Of a DNA stretch of 55,994 bases, positions 43,501-53,029 are shown one piece after another. Both the position numbers and the translations under genes were made by a program. Under the pieces are notes generated by a model. It did no database searches. It was not told the DNA's origin and was given only the letters and a program-made list of their open reading frames with translations. This DNA is from Bacteroidetes bacterium GWA2_32_17 (GTDB taxonomy: Bacteria; Bacteroidota; Bacteroidia; Bacteroidales; GWA2-32-17), in the NCBI GenBank assembly GCA_001769035.1, contig MENF01000161.1, forward strand, positions 1-55,994. The letters run 5' to 3'. Positions within the stretch are counted from its first letter, which is position 1; each line of letters opens with the position of its first letter.

Positions 43501-43882
43501 CAATAGACATCTTTGTTGCAAAATTAATATGTATATTGCCATGACCTTTAGGTTGAAAATAATCTATATATTGCCACGACCTTTAGGTCGTGGAATATTA
43601 AAATAAATAACATGGCTTTAGCCAAAACAATATTATTTTCAAACTTTCCGAAAGTTAACTCGGCTTGTGGCTTGGCAAACTTTCGGAAAGTTAACCGATG
43701 AATATAATGAAATTTTGAAATTACACGGATTTAGTAAAAATATTTTGGCTAAAGCCGCTTCTCCTCTTCACAATTCAATCCACGACCTTCCTTCGACTTC
43801 GCTCAGGATGACAGGTCGTGGCAATAAATGGTCATGGCATCCGATAGCTATCGGATTAAAAATTTAATTGGAAAGATGTCTA
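43501..43882. repeat. Mosaic REP-type repeat, copy 1
   Basis: Outer inverted ends TAGACATCTTT (43504-43514) and AAAGATGTCTA (43872-43882) enclose several nested palindromes: CCACGACCTTTAGGTCGTGG, GGCTTTAGCCAAAA with TTTTGGCTAAAGCC, and ATCCGATAGCTATCGGAT. The halves 43513-43637 and about 43700-43857 match copy 2 at 50526-50847 almost base for base. The middle (about 43638-43698) differs and contains two AACTTTC-GAAAGTT palindromes. Short open frames inside are not considered genes. Confidence 0.85.
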
Positions 43883-43901
43883 ATGAATAGTTACTATCAA
43901 T

Positions 43902-45803
43902 TTACAAAATGTTTATATTATTATAATTTTGTTCGTTGTTTATTTTTTTACCGTCTGATGTATATAAAAACTCGATTATACCTTTGTAATGTTCAGTAAT
44001 TTTTCCACGCACCATTTTTAAAGTAGAGTTCATAAAATGATTTTCTTCGGTAAACGGCTCATTTATAATTGCAAAAGTTGCAGGAAGCCATCTTTGAGGA
44101 AACATGTCGGGATATTTTCCTTCATTTTTATATTCATCTAATTCTTTGTGTATAATGTTAATTGCAAATTTCTGTCCATCAATATTTTTTAAACTTAAGT
44201 TATTTTTTTCTAATTCTGAAATTATTGCTGTTTTGTTAGGAACAATGAGTACAACGGTATATTGATTTTGATTATTATATAGCATACATTGAGCAATAAA
44301 TTTTGAGTTTTCAACAATTGCTTCTTCAATTCCTTCAGGGCTATATTTTTCTCCATCGTTGGAAATTAACAAGCTTTTAAACCTTCCTAATACATATAAA
44401 AATCCATCAATATCTAAATAGCCCATATCGCCTGTATAAAGCCATCCGTTTTTTAAAGTTTCTGATGTAGCTTTTTCGTTTTTCCAATAACCGAACATAA
44501 CGTTTTCGCCTTTTACTACAATTTCACCTTTTTGCCCAATAGGCAAAGAATTTCCTTTTTCGTCGCATATTTTAAGCTCAAGATTTTTAACAAGAAAACC
44601 TGATGTTCCCATTTTATGCTTTTTCATTGAGTTAGCTGAAATAATTGGTGCTGCTTCGGATAATCCATACCCTTGGAACATAGGCATTTTGAGTGCATAA
44701 AAAAATCTTTGCAATTCAATATCGAGTAATGCACCACCACCAATAAAAAATTGTAAATTTCCACCAAAGCCCTCTCTTATTTTTGAAAAAATAATTTTAT
44801 CGTAAATGGCATACATTATTTTATTGAAAAGTTGAAATCCTTTACCTTTCGACCAACCATCACCATTATATTTATATGCTACCTTTAAAGCTTTATTAAA
44901 CAATTTTTCCACTTTCGGTCCCTTTGCTTTAATTCCGTTTTCAATATTTTTTTTAAAATTCTTTGCTAAAGCAGGTACACTCATTAAAACATAAGGTTTA
45001 ACCTCTTTAATATTAATTGGAATATTTTTTATTGTTTCGGTTGGAGTATTTCCGACTTGAATTGATGCGATACTTGCTCCATAAGCCATAAATGCGTATA
45101 TGCCAGCAGTATGTGCAAATGAATGGTCCCAAGGAAGAATTAACAACGTTCTAAAATGTTCTTCGATTTTCATTAAAGAGCATGCCTGTTCTACGTTTGC
45201 AGTATAATTCCGATGTGATAAAATTATTCCTTTTGGGTCGGCAGTTGTGCCCGATGTGTAACAAATATTTGCATAATCATTTTCATTAACTGATTGCCAT
45301 CTCTCATCAAAACTTGTTCTGTTATTTGTTAAATATTCGTTCCCATATTTATTTATTTCGGAAAAATGGATTTCTTTTACATTTTCTAAATTAATATCAT
45401 CTAAAACAATTACTTTTTCAACATTTGTTAATTGATTTATTAATTTTCTTATTTTATGAATATGATTTTTTGAAACAATTATATACTTTGTTTCAGAATG
45501 TTCTATTCTAAACATTAATTCTGATAATTCATCTAATTTTACAGATAATGGAACATTTACACCGCCAGCATATAAAATTCCAAGTTCAGAAATTACCCAG
45601 GCATTTCGCCCTTCTGATAATAATGCAATTCTATCACCTTTTTTAATACCTAACGCAATTAATCCTGCAGCAAAAATATAAACTTGCTCTCTAACTTTAA
45701 TGTAAGTTGCTGGTTCGTATTTGTCATTTATTTTTTCAAGTAAATATGTATTGTTTGAAAATTTATTTACACTTTCTTCAAATAAATTAATAATAGTTTT
45801 CAT
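43902..45803 (-). CDS. AMP-dependent acyl-CoA ligase (long-chain fatty acid type)
   Basis: The 633-residue product activates a carboxylic acid by adenylation and thioesterifies it to CoA. The P-loop-like YTSGTTADPKGIILSHRN, the A5 FQGYGLSEAAPIIS, and the A7-A8 WLYTGDMGYLDIDGFLYVLG and FKSLLISNDGEKYSPEGIEE motifs are all visible. Length and the C-terminal extension fit FadD15/ACSL-like enzymes that act on long chains. It is divergent from the DUF4924 gene. A role in fatty-acid uptake or recycling is inferred. Confidence 0.93.
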   Translation of the reverse strand: MKTIINLFEESVNKFSNNTYLLEKINDKYEPATYIKVREQVYIFAAGLIALGIKKGDRIALLSEGRNAWVISELGILYAGGVNVPLSVKLDELSELMFRIEHSETKYIIVSKNHIHKIRKLINQLTNVEKVIVLDDINLENVKEIHFSEINKYGNEYLTNNRTSFDERWQSVNENDYANICYTSGTTADPKGIILSHRNYTANVEQACSLMKIEEHFRTLLILPWDHSFAHTAGIYAFMAYGASIASIQVGNTPTETIKNIPINIKEVKPYVLMSVPALAKNFKKNIENGIKAKGPKVEKLFNKALKVAYKYNGDGWSKGKGFQLFNKIMYAIYDKIIFSKIREGFGGNLQFFIGGGALLDIELQRFFYALKMPMFQGYGLSEAAPIISANSMKKHKMGTSGFLVKNLELKICDEKGNSLPIGQKGEIVVKGENVMFGYWKNEKATSETLKNGWLYTGDMGYLDIDGFLYVLGRFKSLLISNDGEKYSPEGIEEAIVENSKFIAQCMLYNNQNQYTVVLIVPNKTAIISELEKNNLSLKNIDGQKFAINIIHKELDEYKNEGKYPDMFPQRWLPATFAIINEPFTEENHFMNSTLKMVRGKITEHYKGIIEFLYTSDGKKINNEQNYNNINIL

Positions 45804-45922
45804 GCGTATTTAATAGGTATGTTATCTTTATTATAAAATTAATAATACAAATATAAATTATTAAATATAAATCTTTTAAATTTTTTTAATTAAAATTACA
45901 CTTTATTATTTTGATTAAAAAT

Positions 45923-46465
45923 ATGATTATTGCTAAAGAACTTAAAAAAACAAATATATCGGAATATTTAATTTACATGTTCCAAATTGAAGATTTAATT
46001 AGAAGTAATTCATGCGATTTCGATAAATTAAATCAAAATCTTTTAACAAAATACAAACAACCTGAAAATGTTTTATCTGAAATAAAAAAATGGTATAAGG
46101 CACTTTGCCGAATGATGAACGAAGAAAAACTACAAAATACAGGACATTTACAATTTGTTGTAAACCAAATTAATGAACTTACAGATTTTCATTTTCGTTT
46201 AATTGAATTATCTGATGATGAGAACTATATAAAACTTTTTAAAATTGCTGCTCCCGATATTCAGCAATTAAGAAATAAAATACCATCGAAACCAAGCTCG
46301 GATATTGAAGTTTTGCTTTACGCACTTTACACATTAATGATTATGCGATTAAAAAAAACAGCCATTACTGCCCAAACACTTGAAGCAATGACAAATTTCA
46401 GTAATTTATTAGCATATTTATCTGCAAAATATAAAAATTATGAAGCTGGTGAAATTGAAATATAA
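45923..46465 (+). CDS. DUF4924 family protein
   Basis: The 180-residue product MIIAKELKKTNISEYLIYMF continues as an all-helical protein with Trp-Tyr at position 60 (EIKKWYKALCRMM) and an HLQFVVNQINELTDFHFRLI segment. This matches the Bacteroidota-specific DUF4924 family as I recall it. Function is unknown. The frame begins at a TTG 4 codons upstream, but the ATG at 45923 is preferred. It is divergent from the acyl-CoA ligase. Confidence 0.8.
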   Translation: MIIAKELKKTNISEYLIYMFQIEDLIRSNSCDFDKLNQNLLTKYKQPENVLSEIKKWYKALCRMMNEEKLQNTGHLQFVVNQINELTDFHFRLIELSDDENYIKLFKIAAPDIQQLRNKIPSKPSSDIEVLLYALYTLMIMRLKKTAITAQTLEAMTNFSNLLAYLSAKYKNYEAGEIEI

Positions 46466-46535
46466 AACACATTAAAAAATTTAAGTTAATTACTTAAAAT
46501 TTTTAAATCTTCAAGGTATTAGATCAAATAGCCAA

Positions 46536-47843
46536 TTAATCTTTAACACAACGTACAGAAAACCCATCTTTCTTACTGATGTTGAGTCTGTTTACATTAT
46601 TGTAAAGGTAGTATGCGTCCCTGAACCATGCATTGGAAATATTGCTTTCAGTAGAACTCCACCAGAGACCATAGTTTCCAACGTTATAAAATGACCCATT
46701 GTCGTATCGGTAGCCACCAGGTAGTGCAGTAAAGCCTGTTTCATTTGTTGCTCCAGTGTTGGGACTTTCCCAGTGAGTTGTTCCGGTTTCTTTTAGTTTA
46801 CCTCCTGCAACAGATTCCCCTCCCAAATAGGTCGTTAGCACTGACCACTCTGCATCAGTGGGCATATGCCATCCAGTGGGGCAAATATTATGCACATCGG
46901 CAACAGCATACCAATTATAAAGCTTACCGTAAGTATCGGAATTAGAAGAAAGGTTGCTGTTATCACAGTATGCCCCTGTTGTAAGATTACTCCATGCGGT
47001 ATTATCAGTTACATTTGGAATGGTTGTACCATCACGGTATTTTGTTGTTTTTAAATTTTCAGCCATCCATACTTGTGTACCAATAGTAATAGTATTATAT
47101 ACATTGCCATCAATGTCGGTTACAGTATTTACGCTTTCTTGTAGTGTTGTTAACGACATAGCACTACCATATCCTGTACCTGCACTGTTAGTGGCATAAG
47201 CTCTTACATAATAAGTAGTATTGGCGGTTAAGCCAGTCATATCACTTGTAAAACTGCCTGCACCAGTGCCATCGGTGGTTTTACTGTCGGTAATTGTAGG
47301 AGTTTGTCCAGTGCTCCAACATACGCCTCTTGTCGTAACTGTTGCACCACCATCGGAAGTGATATTGCCTCCACAAGTAGCTGTAGTTTGTAAAATATTA
47401 CTCACAGAGGAAGTGGTTAATACTGGAATTTGTCCAGTTTCCAGCGAGGTTGTGAGTGACATAGCACTACCATAACCTGTACCTACATTATTGGTGGCAT
47501 AAGCTCGTACATAATAAGTTGTATTGGCTGTTAAACCAGTTAAAGCACTTGTAAAACTGCCCGCACCAGTACCATCGGTAGTTTTAGTATCGGCTATTGT
47601 AGGAGTTTGTCCAGTGCTCCAACATACGCCTCTTGCGGTAACTGTTGCGCCACCATCGGAAGTGATGTTGCCTCCACAGGTAGCTGTTGTTTGTGTAATA
47701 TTACTTATTGCAACAGTTGTTAGTACTGGAACTTGTCCGGTTGGGGTTGTATTATCATCCTTCTTCTTGCAACTGTTTGTAAGCAATATGAACATTCCCA
47801 TTACAACTAATGGGTAAATTAAAATTCTGTTTTTCTTTTTCAT
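46536..47843 (-). CDS. FISUMP-domain lipoprotein with two tandem Ig/Fn3-like repeats
   Basis: The 435-residue product has a signal peptide and lipobox MFILLTNSC, with Cys25 the probable lipidation site. Two Ig/fibronectin-like repeats of about 97 residues follow at about 40-135 and 137-232 (TTATCGGNITSDGGATVT, RGVCWSTGQTPTI, LTANTTYYVRAYATN). The C-terminal FISUMP domain, the Fibrobacter major paralogous domain, has DIDGNVYNTITIGTQVWMAE, LYNWYAVAD, CPTGWHMPTDAEW and GFSVRCVKD. Such lipoproteins are surface-exposed in Bacteroidota and Fibrobacteres; the ligand is unknown. The repeat codons are almost identical (see findings). It is monocistronic. Confidence 0.9.
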   Translation of the reverse strand: MKKKNRILIYPLVVMGMFILLTNSCKKKDDNTTPTGQVPVLTTVAISNITQTTATCGGNITSDGGATVTARGVCWSTGQTPTIADTKTTDGTGAGSFTSALTGLTANTTYYVRAYATNNVGTGYGSAMSLTTSLETGQIPVLTTSSVSNILQTTATCGGNITSDGGATVTTRGVCWSTGQTPTITDSKTTDGTGAGSFTSDMTGLTANTTYYVRAYATNSAGTGYGSAMSLTTLQESVNTVTDIDGNVYNTITIGTQVWMAENLKTTKYRDGTTIPNVTDNTAWSNLTTGAYCDNSNLSSNSDTYGKLYNWYAVADVHNICPTGWHMPTDAEWSVLTTYLGGESVAGGKLKETGTTHWESPNTGATNETGFTALPGGYRYDNGSFYNVGNYGLWWSSTESNISNAWFRDAYYLYNNVNRLNISKKDGFSVRCVKD

Positions 47844-48046
47844 ATCAATTTAAAATTTATACTCATTTTATTTGTTGTTATTGTTTTTTTAAAGTTCGAT
47901 AACTGTCAAGTTTCCCAAGGTTGTTTATGATAACTTGTATAAATAATTTCAAAGATAAAACTTTATTTTTAAACTGCAATGGATTTTCTTTAAAAATATT
48001 TCTGATATAATAATTTGATTTTACAAGGCAATTGGTATAAAATAAT

Positions 48047-48077
48047 TTTGTATCGTATTCGTTTATTTCTAATTTTG
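48047..48077 (+). promoter_or_regulatory. Bacteroidota-type promoter for YfhO-like gene
   Basis: TTTG at 48047-48050 and TAATTTTG at 48070-48077 fit the -33/-7 consensus (TTTG and TAnnTTTG) with a 19-base spacer. It lies 18 bases before the ATG at 48096 and downstream of the alternative ATG at 48015, which it therefore disfavours. This is the most complete promoter match seen in the window. Confidence 0.6.
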
Positions 48078-48095
48078 AAAATTAAAAAAATAAAT

Positions 48096-50540
48096 ATGCA
48101 TTCATTTTCATTTAAATCAATTTTGCCTCATATTGTGGCAGTAGCAACATTTTTAGTACTAACATTTTCATATTTTTCGCCACTTTTAGAAGGCAAGCAA
48201 ATAAAGCAGAGCGATGTATCCAATTTTAAAGGAATGGATAAGGAATCGTCTGATTATTATAATAAAACGGGAGAGGTAGCATTATGGACTAATAGTATGT
48301 TTGGTGGAATGCCAACATATTTAATTAATAGTAGAACTAAAGCAAATATTTTTGCTAAAGTTCATCAGTTTTTAACACTTGGTGGTGCTAAACCGGCTGG
48401 AATGGTATTCCTTTATTTGTTAGGATTTTATATCGCATTACTTGCTTTTAGAGTAAATCCCTGGTTAAGTATTGCGGGTGCTATAGCTTATGGTTTTTCC
48501 TCTTATTTTTTTATAATTTTAGAACCCGGTCATATTACAAAAGCGATAGCATTAGGTTATATGCCCGCTATAATTGCTGGTTTTTATCTTTCTTTTAATA
48601 AAAAAATATTTATTGGAGCAATTTTATTTGGGATATTTTTAAATATGCAATTACTTGTTAATCACCTACAAATAACTTATTATACTTTTATTATTATTAT
48701 TGTTTTAGTAATTTTCGAGTTTATAAAAGCTGTTAAAGGAAAAATTATTTTAAATTTCGCAAAAGCAAGTGTAGTTCTTTTATTTGCAACAATTTTAGCA
48801 ATCGGAAGTAATTTAACAAATTTGTGGTTAACTTATGAATATGGAAAATATTCGATGCGTGGTAAATCAGAACTTTCTTCAAACAAAGAAAACAAAACAA
48901 GTGGTTTAGATAAAGATTACGCTACTGCATGGAGTTATGGAGTTTCTGAAACTCTAACATTATTAGTTCCAAATGCAAAAGGTGGCTCGTCGGGTGGTGA
49001 ATTAAGTACAAATTCTGACACTTATAAATATTTTAACGATAAATATGGGTCGGTACAAGCAAAACAAATTGTAAAACAAATGCCTTTATACTGGGGCGAC
49101 CAGCCATTTACAAGCGGACCTGTTTACGCAGGTGCAGTTGTTATTTTCTTATTTGTTTTAGGAATGTTTATTGTAAAAGGACATTTAAAATGGTGGCTTT
49201 TAACAATTACAATTATTTCGATATTGTTAGCATGGGGAAAGAATTTTATGTGGCTTACTAATTTCTTTTTAGATTATGTGCCTGGTTACAATAAGTTTAG
49301 AACTGTTTCAATGATATTAGTTATTGCCGAGTTTGCATTACCTTTACTCGCAGTTATAACAATTGATTATTTAATAAAAAACACTATCGAACGGAAAACA
49401 ATAATTAAATATTTGAAATGGTCGTTGAGCATTGTTGGTGGAATTATTGTTCTTTTAATAATTATGCCCGGAGCATTTTTCGATTTTTCATCAGCAGGCG
49501 ATGCTCAATATGCACAAGCTGGTTATCCTATGAGCGAGCTTAAAGCCGACCGCGAAAGTTTATTAAGAATGGACAGCATTCGTTCATTAGTGTTTGTATT
49601 GTTAACCGCTGCATTAATTTATTTTACATCGTTAAAAAAGTTAAAACCAAATATTGCAATTTTATTAATTGGAATATTGTTCGTTATTGATTTGTGGCCG
49701 ATTAATAAGCGTTATGTTAATAACGATTTGTTTGTTTCAAAAAGCGAAGCATCAACACCTTATATACCAACACAAGCCGACCTCGAAATTTTAAAAGATA
49801 CCGACCCCGACTATAGAGTGCTTAATGTTGCGGTAAATACTTTTAACGATGCAAGTACATCGTATTTTCATAAATCAATTGGTGGCTATCATGGTGCAAA
49901 AATGAAACGTTATCAGGAATTGATTGACAAGCAAATAAGCAAAAACAACATGCAGGTGTTAAATATGCTTAATACAAAATATTTTATTGTTCCTACTAAA
50001 GAACAGGGAAATGTTGTTCAGCAAAATCCATACACACTTGGCAATGCATGGTTTGTTAAATCGTACAAACTTGTAGAAAATGCCGATAGCGAATTAAATG
50101 CACTTACAAATTTTAATCCTTCGCAGGAAGCTATTGTTGATAAACGTTACGAAAGCTCATTAAGAAATTTTAAGCCAAATTTCGATTCAACTTCAACAAT
50201 AAAATTAACGAAATATTCGCCTAATGCTTTAAGTTATCAAAGTAATTGTAACAACGAGCAAATAGCTGTTTTCTCCGAAATATATTACGATAAGGGCTGG
50301 AATGTTTTTATTGATAAAAAACCTGCAAAATATTTTCGCACAAATTATGTGCTTAGAGCAATGGTTATCCCATCAGGAAAACACGAAATTGAATTTAAAT
50401 TTGAGCCAAAAGGATATTATATTGGCGAAAAGGTTTCTTTAGCAAGTTCCATCTTACTTTTATTATTGTTATTCGGTGGAGTTTATTTTGAAATTAAAAA
50501 TTCATTAAACATTTTTCCAAATAAATTGTTGCAAAATTAA
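48096..50540 (+). CDS. YfhO-family polytopic membrane protein
   Basis: The 814-residue product has about 11-13 hydrophobic helices in its first 530 residues and a beta-rich domain near the C-terminus (FSEIYYDKGWNVFIDKKPAK) before a final helix. SYFSPLLEGKQIKQSD and NSMFGGMPTYLI near the start are typical of bacterial YfhO-like proteins, GT-C-fold relatives thought to transfer sugars from lipid carriers. The exact substrate is unknown. The C-terminal residues LLQN and the stop codon come from the first bases of the mosaic repeat at 50526. Confidence 0.85.
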   Translation: MHSFSFKSILPHIVAVATFLVLTFSYFSPLLEGKQIKQSDVSNFKGMDKESSDYYNKTGEVALWTNSMFGGMPTYLINSRTKANIFAKVHQFLTLGGAKPAGMVFLYLLGFYIALLAFRVNPWLSIAGAIAYGFSSYFFIILEPGHITKAIALGYMPAIIAGFYLSFNKKIFIGAILFGIFLNMQLLVNHLQITYYTFIIIIVLVIFEFIKAVKGKIILNFAKASVVLLFATILAIGSNLTNLWLTYEYGKYSMRGKSELSSNKENKTSGLDKDYATAWSYGVSETLTLLVPNAKGGSSGGELSTNSDTYKYFNDKYGSVQAKQIVKQMPLYWGDQPFTSGPVYAGAVVIFLFVLGMFIVKGHLKWWLLTITIISILLAWGKNFMWLTNFFLDYVPGYNKFRTVSMILVIAEFALPLLAVITIDYLIKNTIERKTIIKYLKWSLSIVGGIIVLLIIMPGAFFDFSSAGDAQYAQAGYPMSELKADRESLLRMDSIRSLVFVLLTAALIYFTSLKKLKPNIAILLIGILFVIDLWPINKRYVNNDLFVSKSEASTPYIPTQADLEILKDTDPDYRVLNVAVNTFNDASTSYFHKSIGGYHGAKMKRYQELIDKQISKNNMQVLNMLNTKYFIVPTKEQGNVVQQNPYTLGNAWFVKSYKLVENADSELNALTNFNPSQEAIVDKRYESSLRNFKPNFDSTSTIKLTKYSPNALSYQSNCNNEQIAVFSEIYYDKGWNVFIDKKPAKYFRTNYVLRAMVIPSGKHEIEFKFEPKGYYIGEKVSLASSILLLLLLFGGVYFEIKNSLNIFPNKLLQN

Positions 50541-50847
50541 TATGTATATTGCCACTACCTTTAGGTTGAAAATAATCTATATATTGCCACGACCTTTAGG
50601 TCGTGGAATATTAAAATAAATAACATGGCTTTAGCCAAAACAATATTATGCCATACATCAAAGAAAATATTTATGCAGGAATATAATGAGATTTTGAAAT
50701 TACACGGATTTAGTAAAAATATTTTGGCTAAAGCCGCTTCTCCTCTTCACAATTCAACCCACGACCTTCCTTCGACTTCGCTCAGGATGACAGGTCGTGG
50801 CAATAAATGGTCATGGCATCCGATAGCTATCGGATGAAAAGATGTCT
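50526..50847. repeat. Mosaic REP-type repeat, copy 2
   Basis: This direct copy of the repeat at 43513-43881 has two differences in the first ~124 bases and two in the last ~155. The left outer end TAGACATCTTT is missing because the repeat starts inside the YfhO coding sequence; the right end AAAAGATGTCTA is present. Its middle (about 50648-50680) differs from copy 1 and keeps an open 70-codon frame (50625-50837) that I do not regard as a gene. Confidence 0.85.
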
Positions 50848-50970
50848 ATTATTAAAAGTTAAAAAAGAATAACATTTATAAATTTCTATCATTTAAAATA
50901 TTTGTTTAGTAGCTGGCTTTTATTGTTTTATCAAATTAATATAAAACTAACAAACAAATGTAGAAAACAT

Positions 50971-50992
50971 CACGTAAAAATAATTATACGTG
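50971..50992. promoter_or_regulatory. Palindrome upstream of the hybrid kinase gene
   Basis: CACGTA and TACGTG are perfect inverted 6-mers separated by 10 AT-rich bases, ending 8 bases before the ATG at 51000. This could be an operator or a hairpin in the leader. Confidence 0.4.
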
Positions 50993-50999
50993 TTAAATA

Positions 51000-52946
51000 A
51001 TGAATAATATAATTACTAATAAGTTTAAGAACAGGGAAAAATTAATTTTTCCTGTTTGTTTGTATCTTGTTGGTATTATGGTTTTTACGGTGGTTAATTA
51101 CGAACGTAGCAAAGCTATACTCTTAAATAACATTGACCGTAATTTATTTATTGCAGCAAATTCAATAAAAACCGCATTGCCAAAAGATTTTCACGATAGA
51201 ACAATCAATAAAGTTTCAATAAGCAAAAAAGAATATTGGCAAAATATAATAACTTTAACCGAATTATCTAAGCAGTTAAATATTAGTTTTTTATACACAT
51301 TTGTAATTAAAAATAACAAAGCATATTATACAAGTTGTTCAACAAGTGCTTATGAACTTAAAAACAGAGAACAAGTTAATTACTGGCAGGAATATCCAGA
51401 AGTATCAATAAAACTTTTAAAAATAACAAACAATAAAAGGAATGTATATAAAACTACTACCAACAAAATGGGAACTTATAGAACGGCATTAATTCCAATG
51501 TTAACTCCTTATGGAAGCTTATATGTAATTGGTGCCGATTACGATATCAGTTATGTTAAAGGAGTATTAAGAAAAGAAGTGTTAATTTCATCAATGTTTG
51601 CTATTTTGTTATCGTTATTGATTATCCCTTTTGCTTATATTTTGATAAAATCAGAAAAAAACTTTAATTATTTTCTTCAAACTAAGGTTCAGGAACGCAC
51701 AGTTCAACTTACACATGAAATTAATGAAAAAATAAAAATCCAGTCACAATTAAAAAATTCGCTAACAATTTCTAAAGAGTTAACCGAAAAAGCTAAAGAT
51801 TCAAATAAAGCCAAGGATGAATTTCTTGCCAAAATGAGTCACGAGATTCGTACACCTTTAAATGTAATTGTTGGAATATCTACACTTTTAAATCAATCTA
51901 ATTTTTCAGAAGAACAAGCAGAATTTTTAACAACAATAAAATCAGCTTCTGAACATTTATTAAGTATAGTTGATAATATACTCGATTTTTCATTAATTGA
52001 ATCGAAGAAGGTAATAATTGAAAAAATCAAATTCAATGTATATGAAATAGTTAATTATTCGGTAAGTTCGTTTACTAATTTAGCAAGTCATAAAAATATT
52101 TCGCTCAAAGCAAATATTAATGAACGTGTACCTCAATTTGTTATAGGTGACCAAAGTTATTTACGTCAAATATTATTCAACCTGATTGGGAATGCGGTTA
52201 AATTTACCGAAAAAGGAGGAGTTATACTAAATGTTACATTAAATAATTTTGATAGTAAAAATAATAAAGTTGAATTTTTATTTAAAATAGAAGATACCGG
52301 AATAGGAATATCACCCGAAAACGAAAAAAATATTTTCGATAAATTTTCACAAGTAGATAGCTCAACACGTCGGAAATATGGCGGAACAGGTTTAGGTTTG
52401 GCAATTTGTAAACATTTATTAGATATTTTAGGAGGAAAAATTTGGTTCGAAAGTAATACCGATAGCAAAAAAGTAAGTAAAGGAAGTACTTTTTATTTTA
52501 CTTTAAATTTTGAATTACCTGATAACAAAAGTAATAATAATTCGGATTTAGAAGGCACTGAAAGTATATTAACAAAACTACCTAAATTAAAAATTCTTTT
52601 AGCTGAAGATAATTTGCTTAATATTAAAGTTGCAAAATCTTTTTTAGAAAAGTCGGGACACGTTGTTTTTATTGCAAACAATGGAATAGAAGTTTTGCGA
52701 ACTTTAAAATCTGAAACTTTCGATGTAATATTAATGGACATTGAAATGCCCGAAATGGATGGATTGCAAGCCTCACAAATAATAAGGAACGAAGGAAACA
52801 AAACTCCTATAATTGCACTTACAGCTCATGCTCTAAACGATATTAAAGAAAAATGCGAAAAAGTGGGAATGAATTATTTCATAACTAAACCTATTGATTT
52901 CAAAAACCTTGGAACTTTAATTTCAAAAGTTTTAAATCAAAAATAG
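51000..52946 (+). CDS. Hybrid sensor histidine kinase with C-terminal receiver
   Basis: The 648-residue product has a membrane helix at about residues 14-34, a periplasmic sensor region (about 40-195), a second helix at about 197-217 and a coiled coil (220-275). HisKA follows with KMSHEIRTPLNVIVGI, His281 being phosphorylated. The ATPase has NLIGNAVKFTEKGG, EDTGIGISPEN and GGTGLGLAICKHL. A C-terminal receiver (about 530-645) has LLAEDNLLNIK, Asp580 in ILMDIEMPEMDG and TKPI. It is a membrane phosphorelay sensor that lacks an HPt and output domain, so a separate HPt or regulator is required. The adhesin gene follows on the same strand after 83 bases. Confidence 0.94.
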   Translation: MNNIITNKFKNREKLIFPVCLYLVGIMVFTVVNYERSKAILLNNIDRNLFIAANSIKTALPKDFHDRTINKVSISKKEYWQNIITLTELSKQLNISFLYTFVIKNNKAYYTSCSTSAYELKNREQVNYWQEYPEVSIKLLKITNNKRNVYKTTTNKMGTYRTALIPMLTPYGSLYVIGADYDISYVKGVLRKEVLISSMFAILLSLLIIPFAYILIKSEKNFNYFLQTKVQERTVQLTHEINEKIKIQSQLKNSLTISKELTEKAKDSNKAKDEFLAKMSHEIRTPLNVIVGISTLLNQSNFSEEQAEFLTTIKSASEHLLSIVDNILDFSLIESKKVIIEKIKFNVYEIVNYSVSSFTNLASHKNISLKANINERVPQFVIGDQSYLRQILFNLIGNAVKFTEKGGVILNVTLNNFDSKNNKVEFLFKIEDTGIGISPENEKNIFDKFSQVDSSTRRKYGGTGLGLAICKHLLDILGGKIWFESNTDSKKVSKGSTFYFTLNFELPDNKSNNNSDLEGTESILTKLPKLKILLAEDNLLNIKVAKSFLEKSGHVVFIANNGIEVLRTLKSETFDVILMDIEMPEMDGLQASQIIRNEGNKTPIIALTAHALNDIKEKCEKVGMNYFITKPIDFKNLGTLISKVLNQK

Positions 52947-53029
52947 TAAATCTTTTATAATTTTGAATTTTATAAATAAAAAGGCAACTTTTTATTAAAA
53001 ATTACGTCTTATTAAAAAAAGATAGTTTA

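Noticed and set aside
46745-47817. Several open frames antisense to the FISUMP lipoprotein gene
   Set aside because: They mirror the repetitive coding sequence, have no independent start signals and no recognisable domains.
50625-50837. 70-codon gene in the mosaic repeat, with a shorter relative at 43667-43867
   Set aside because: The frame is made of repeat palindromes and is disrupted in the other copy by the swapped centre.
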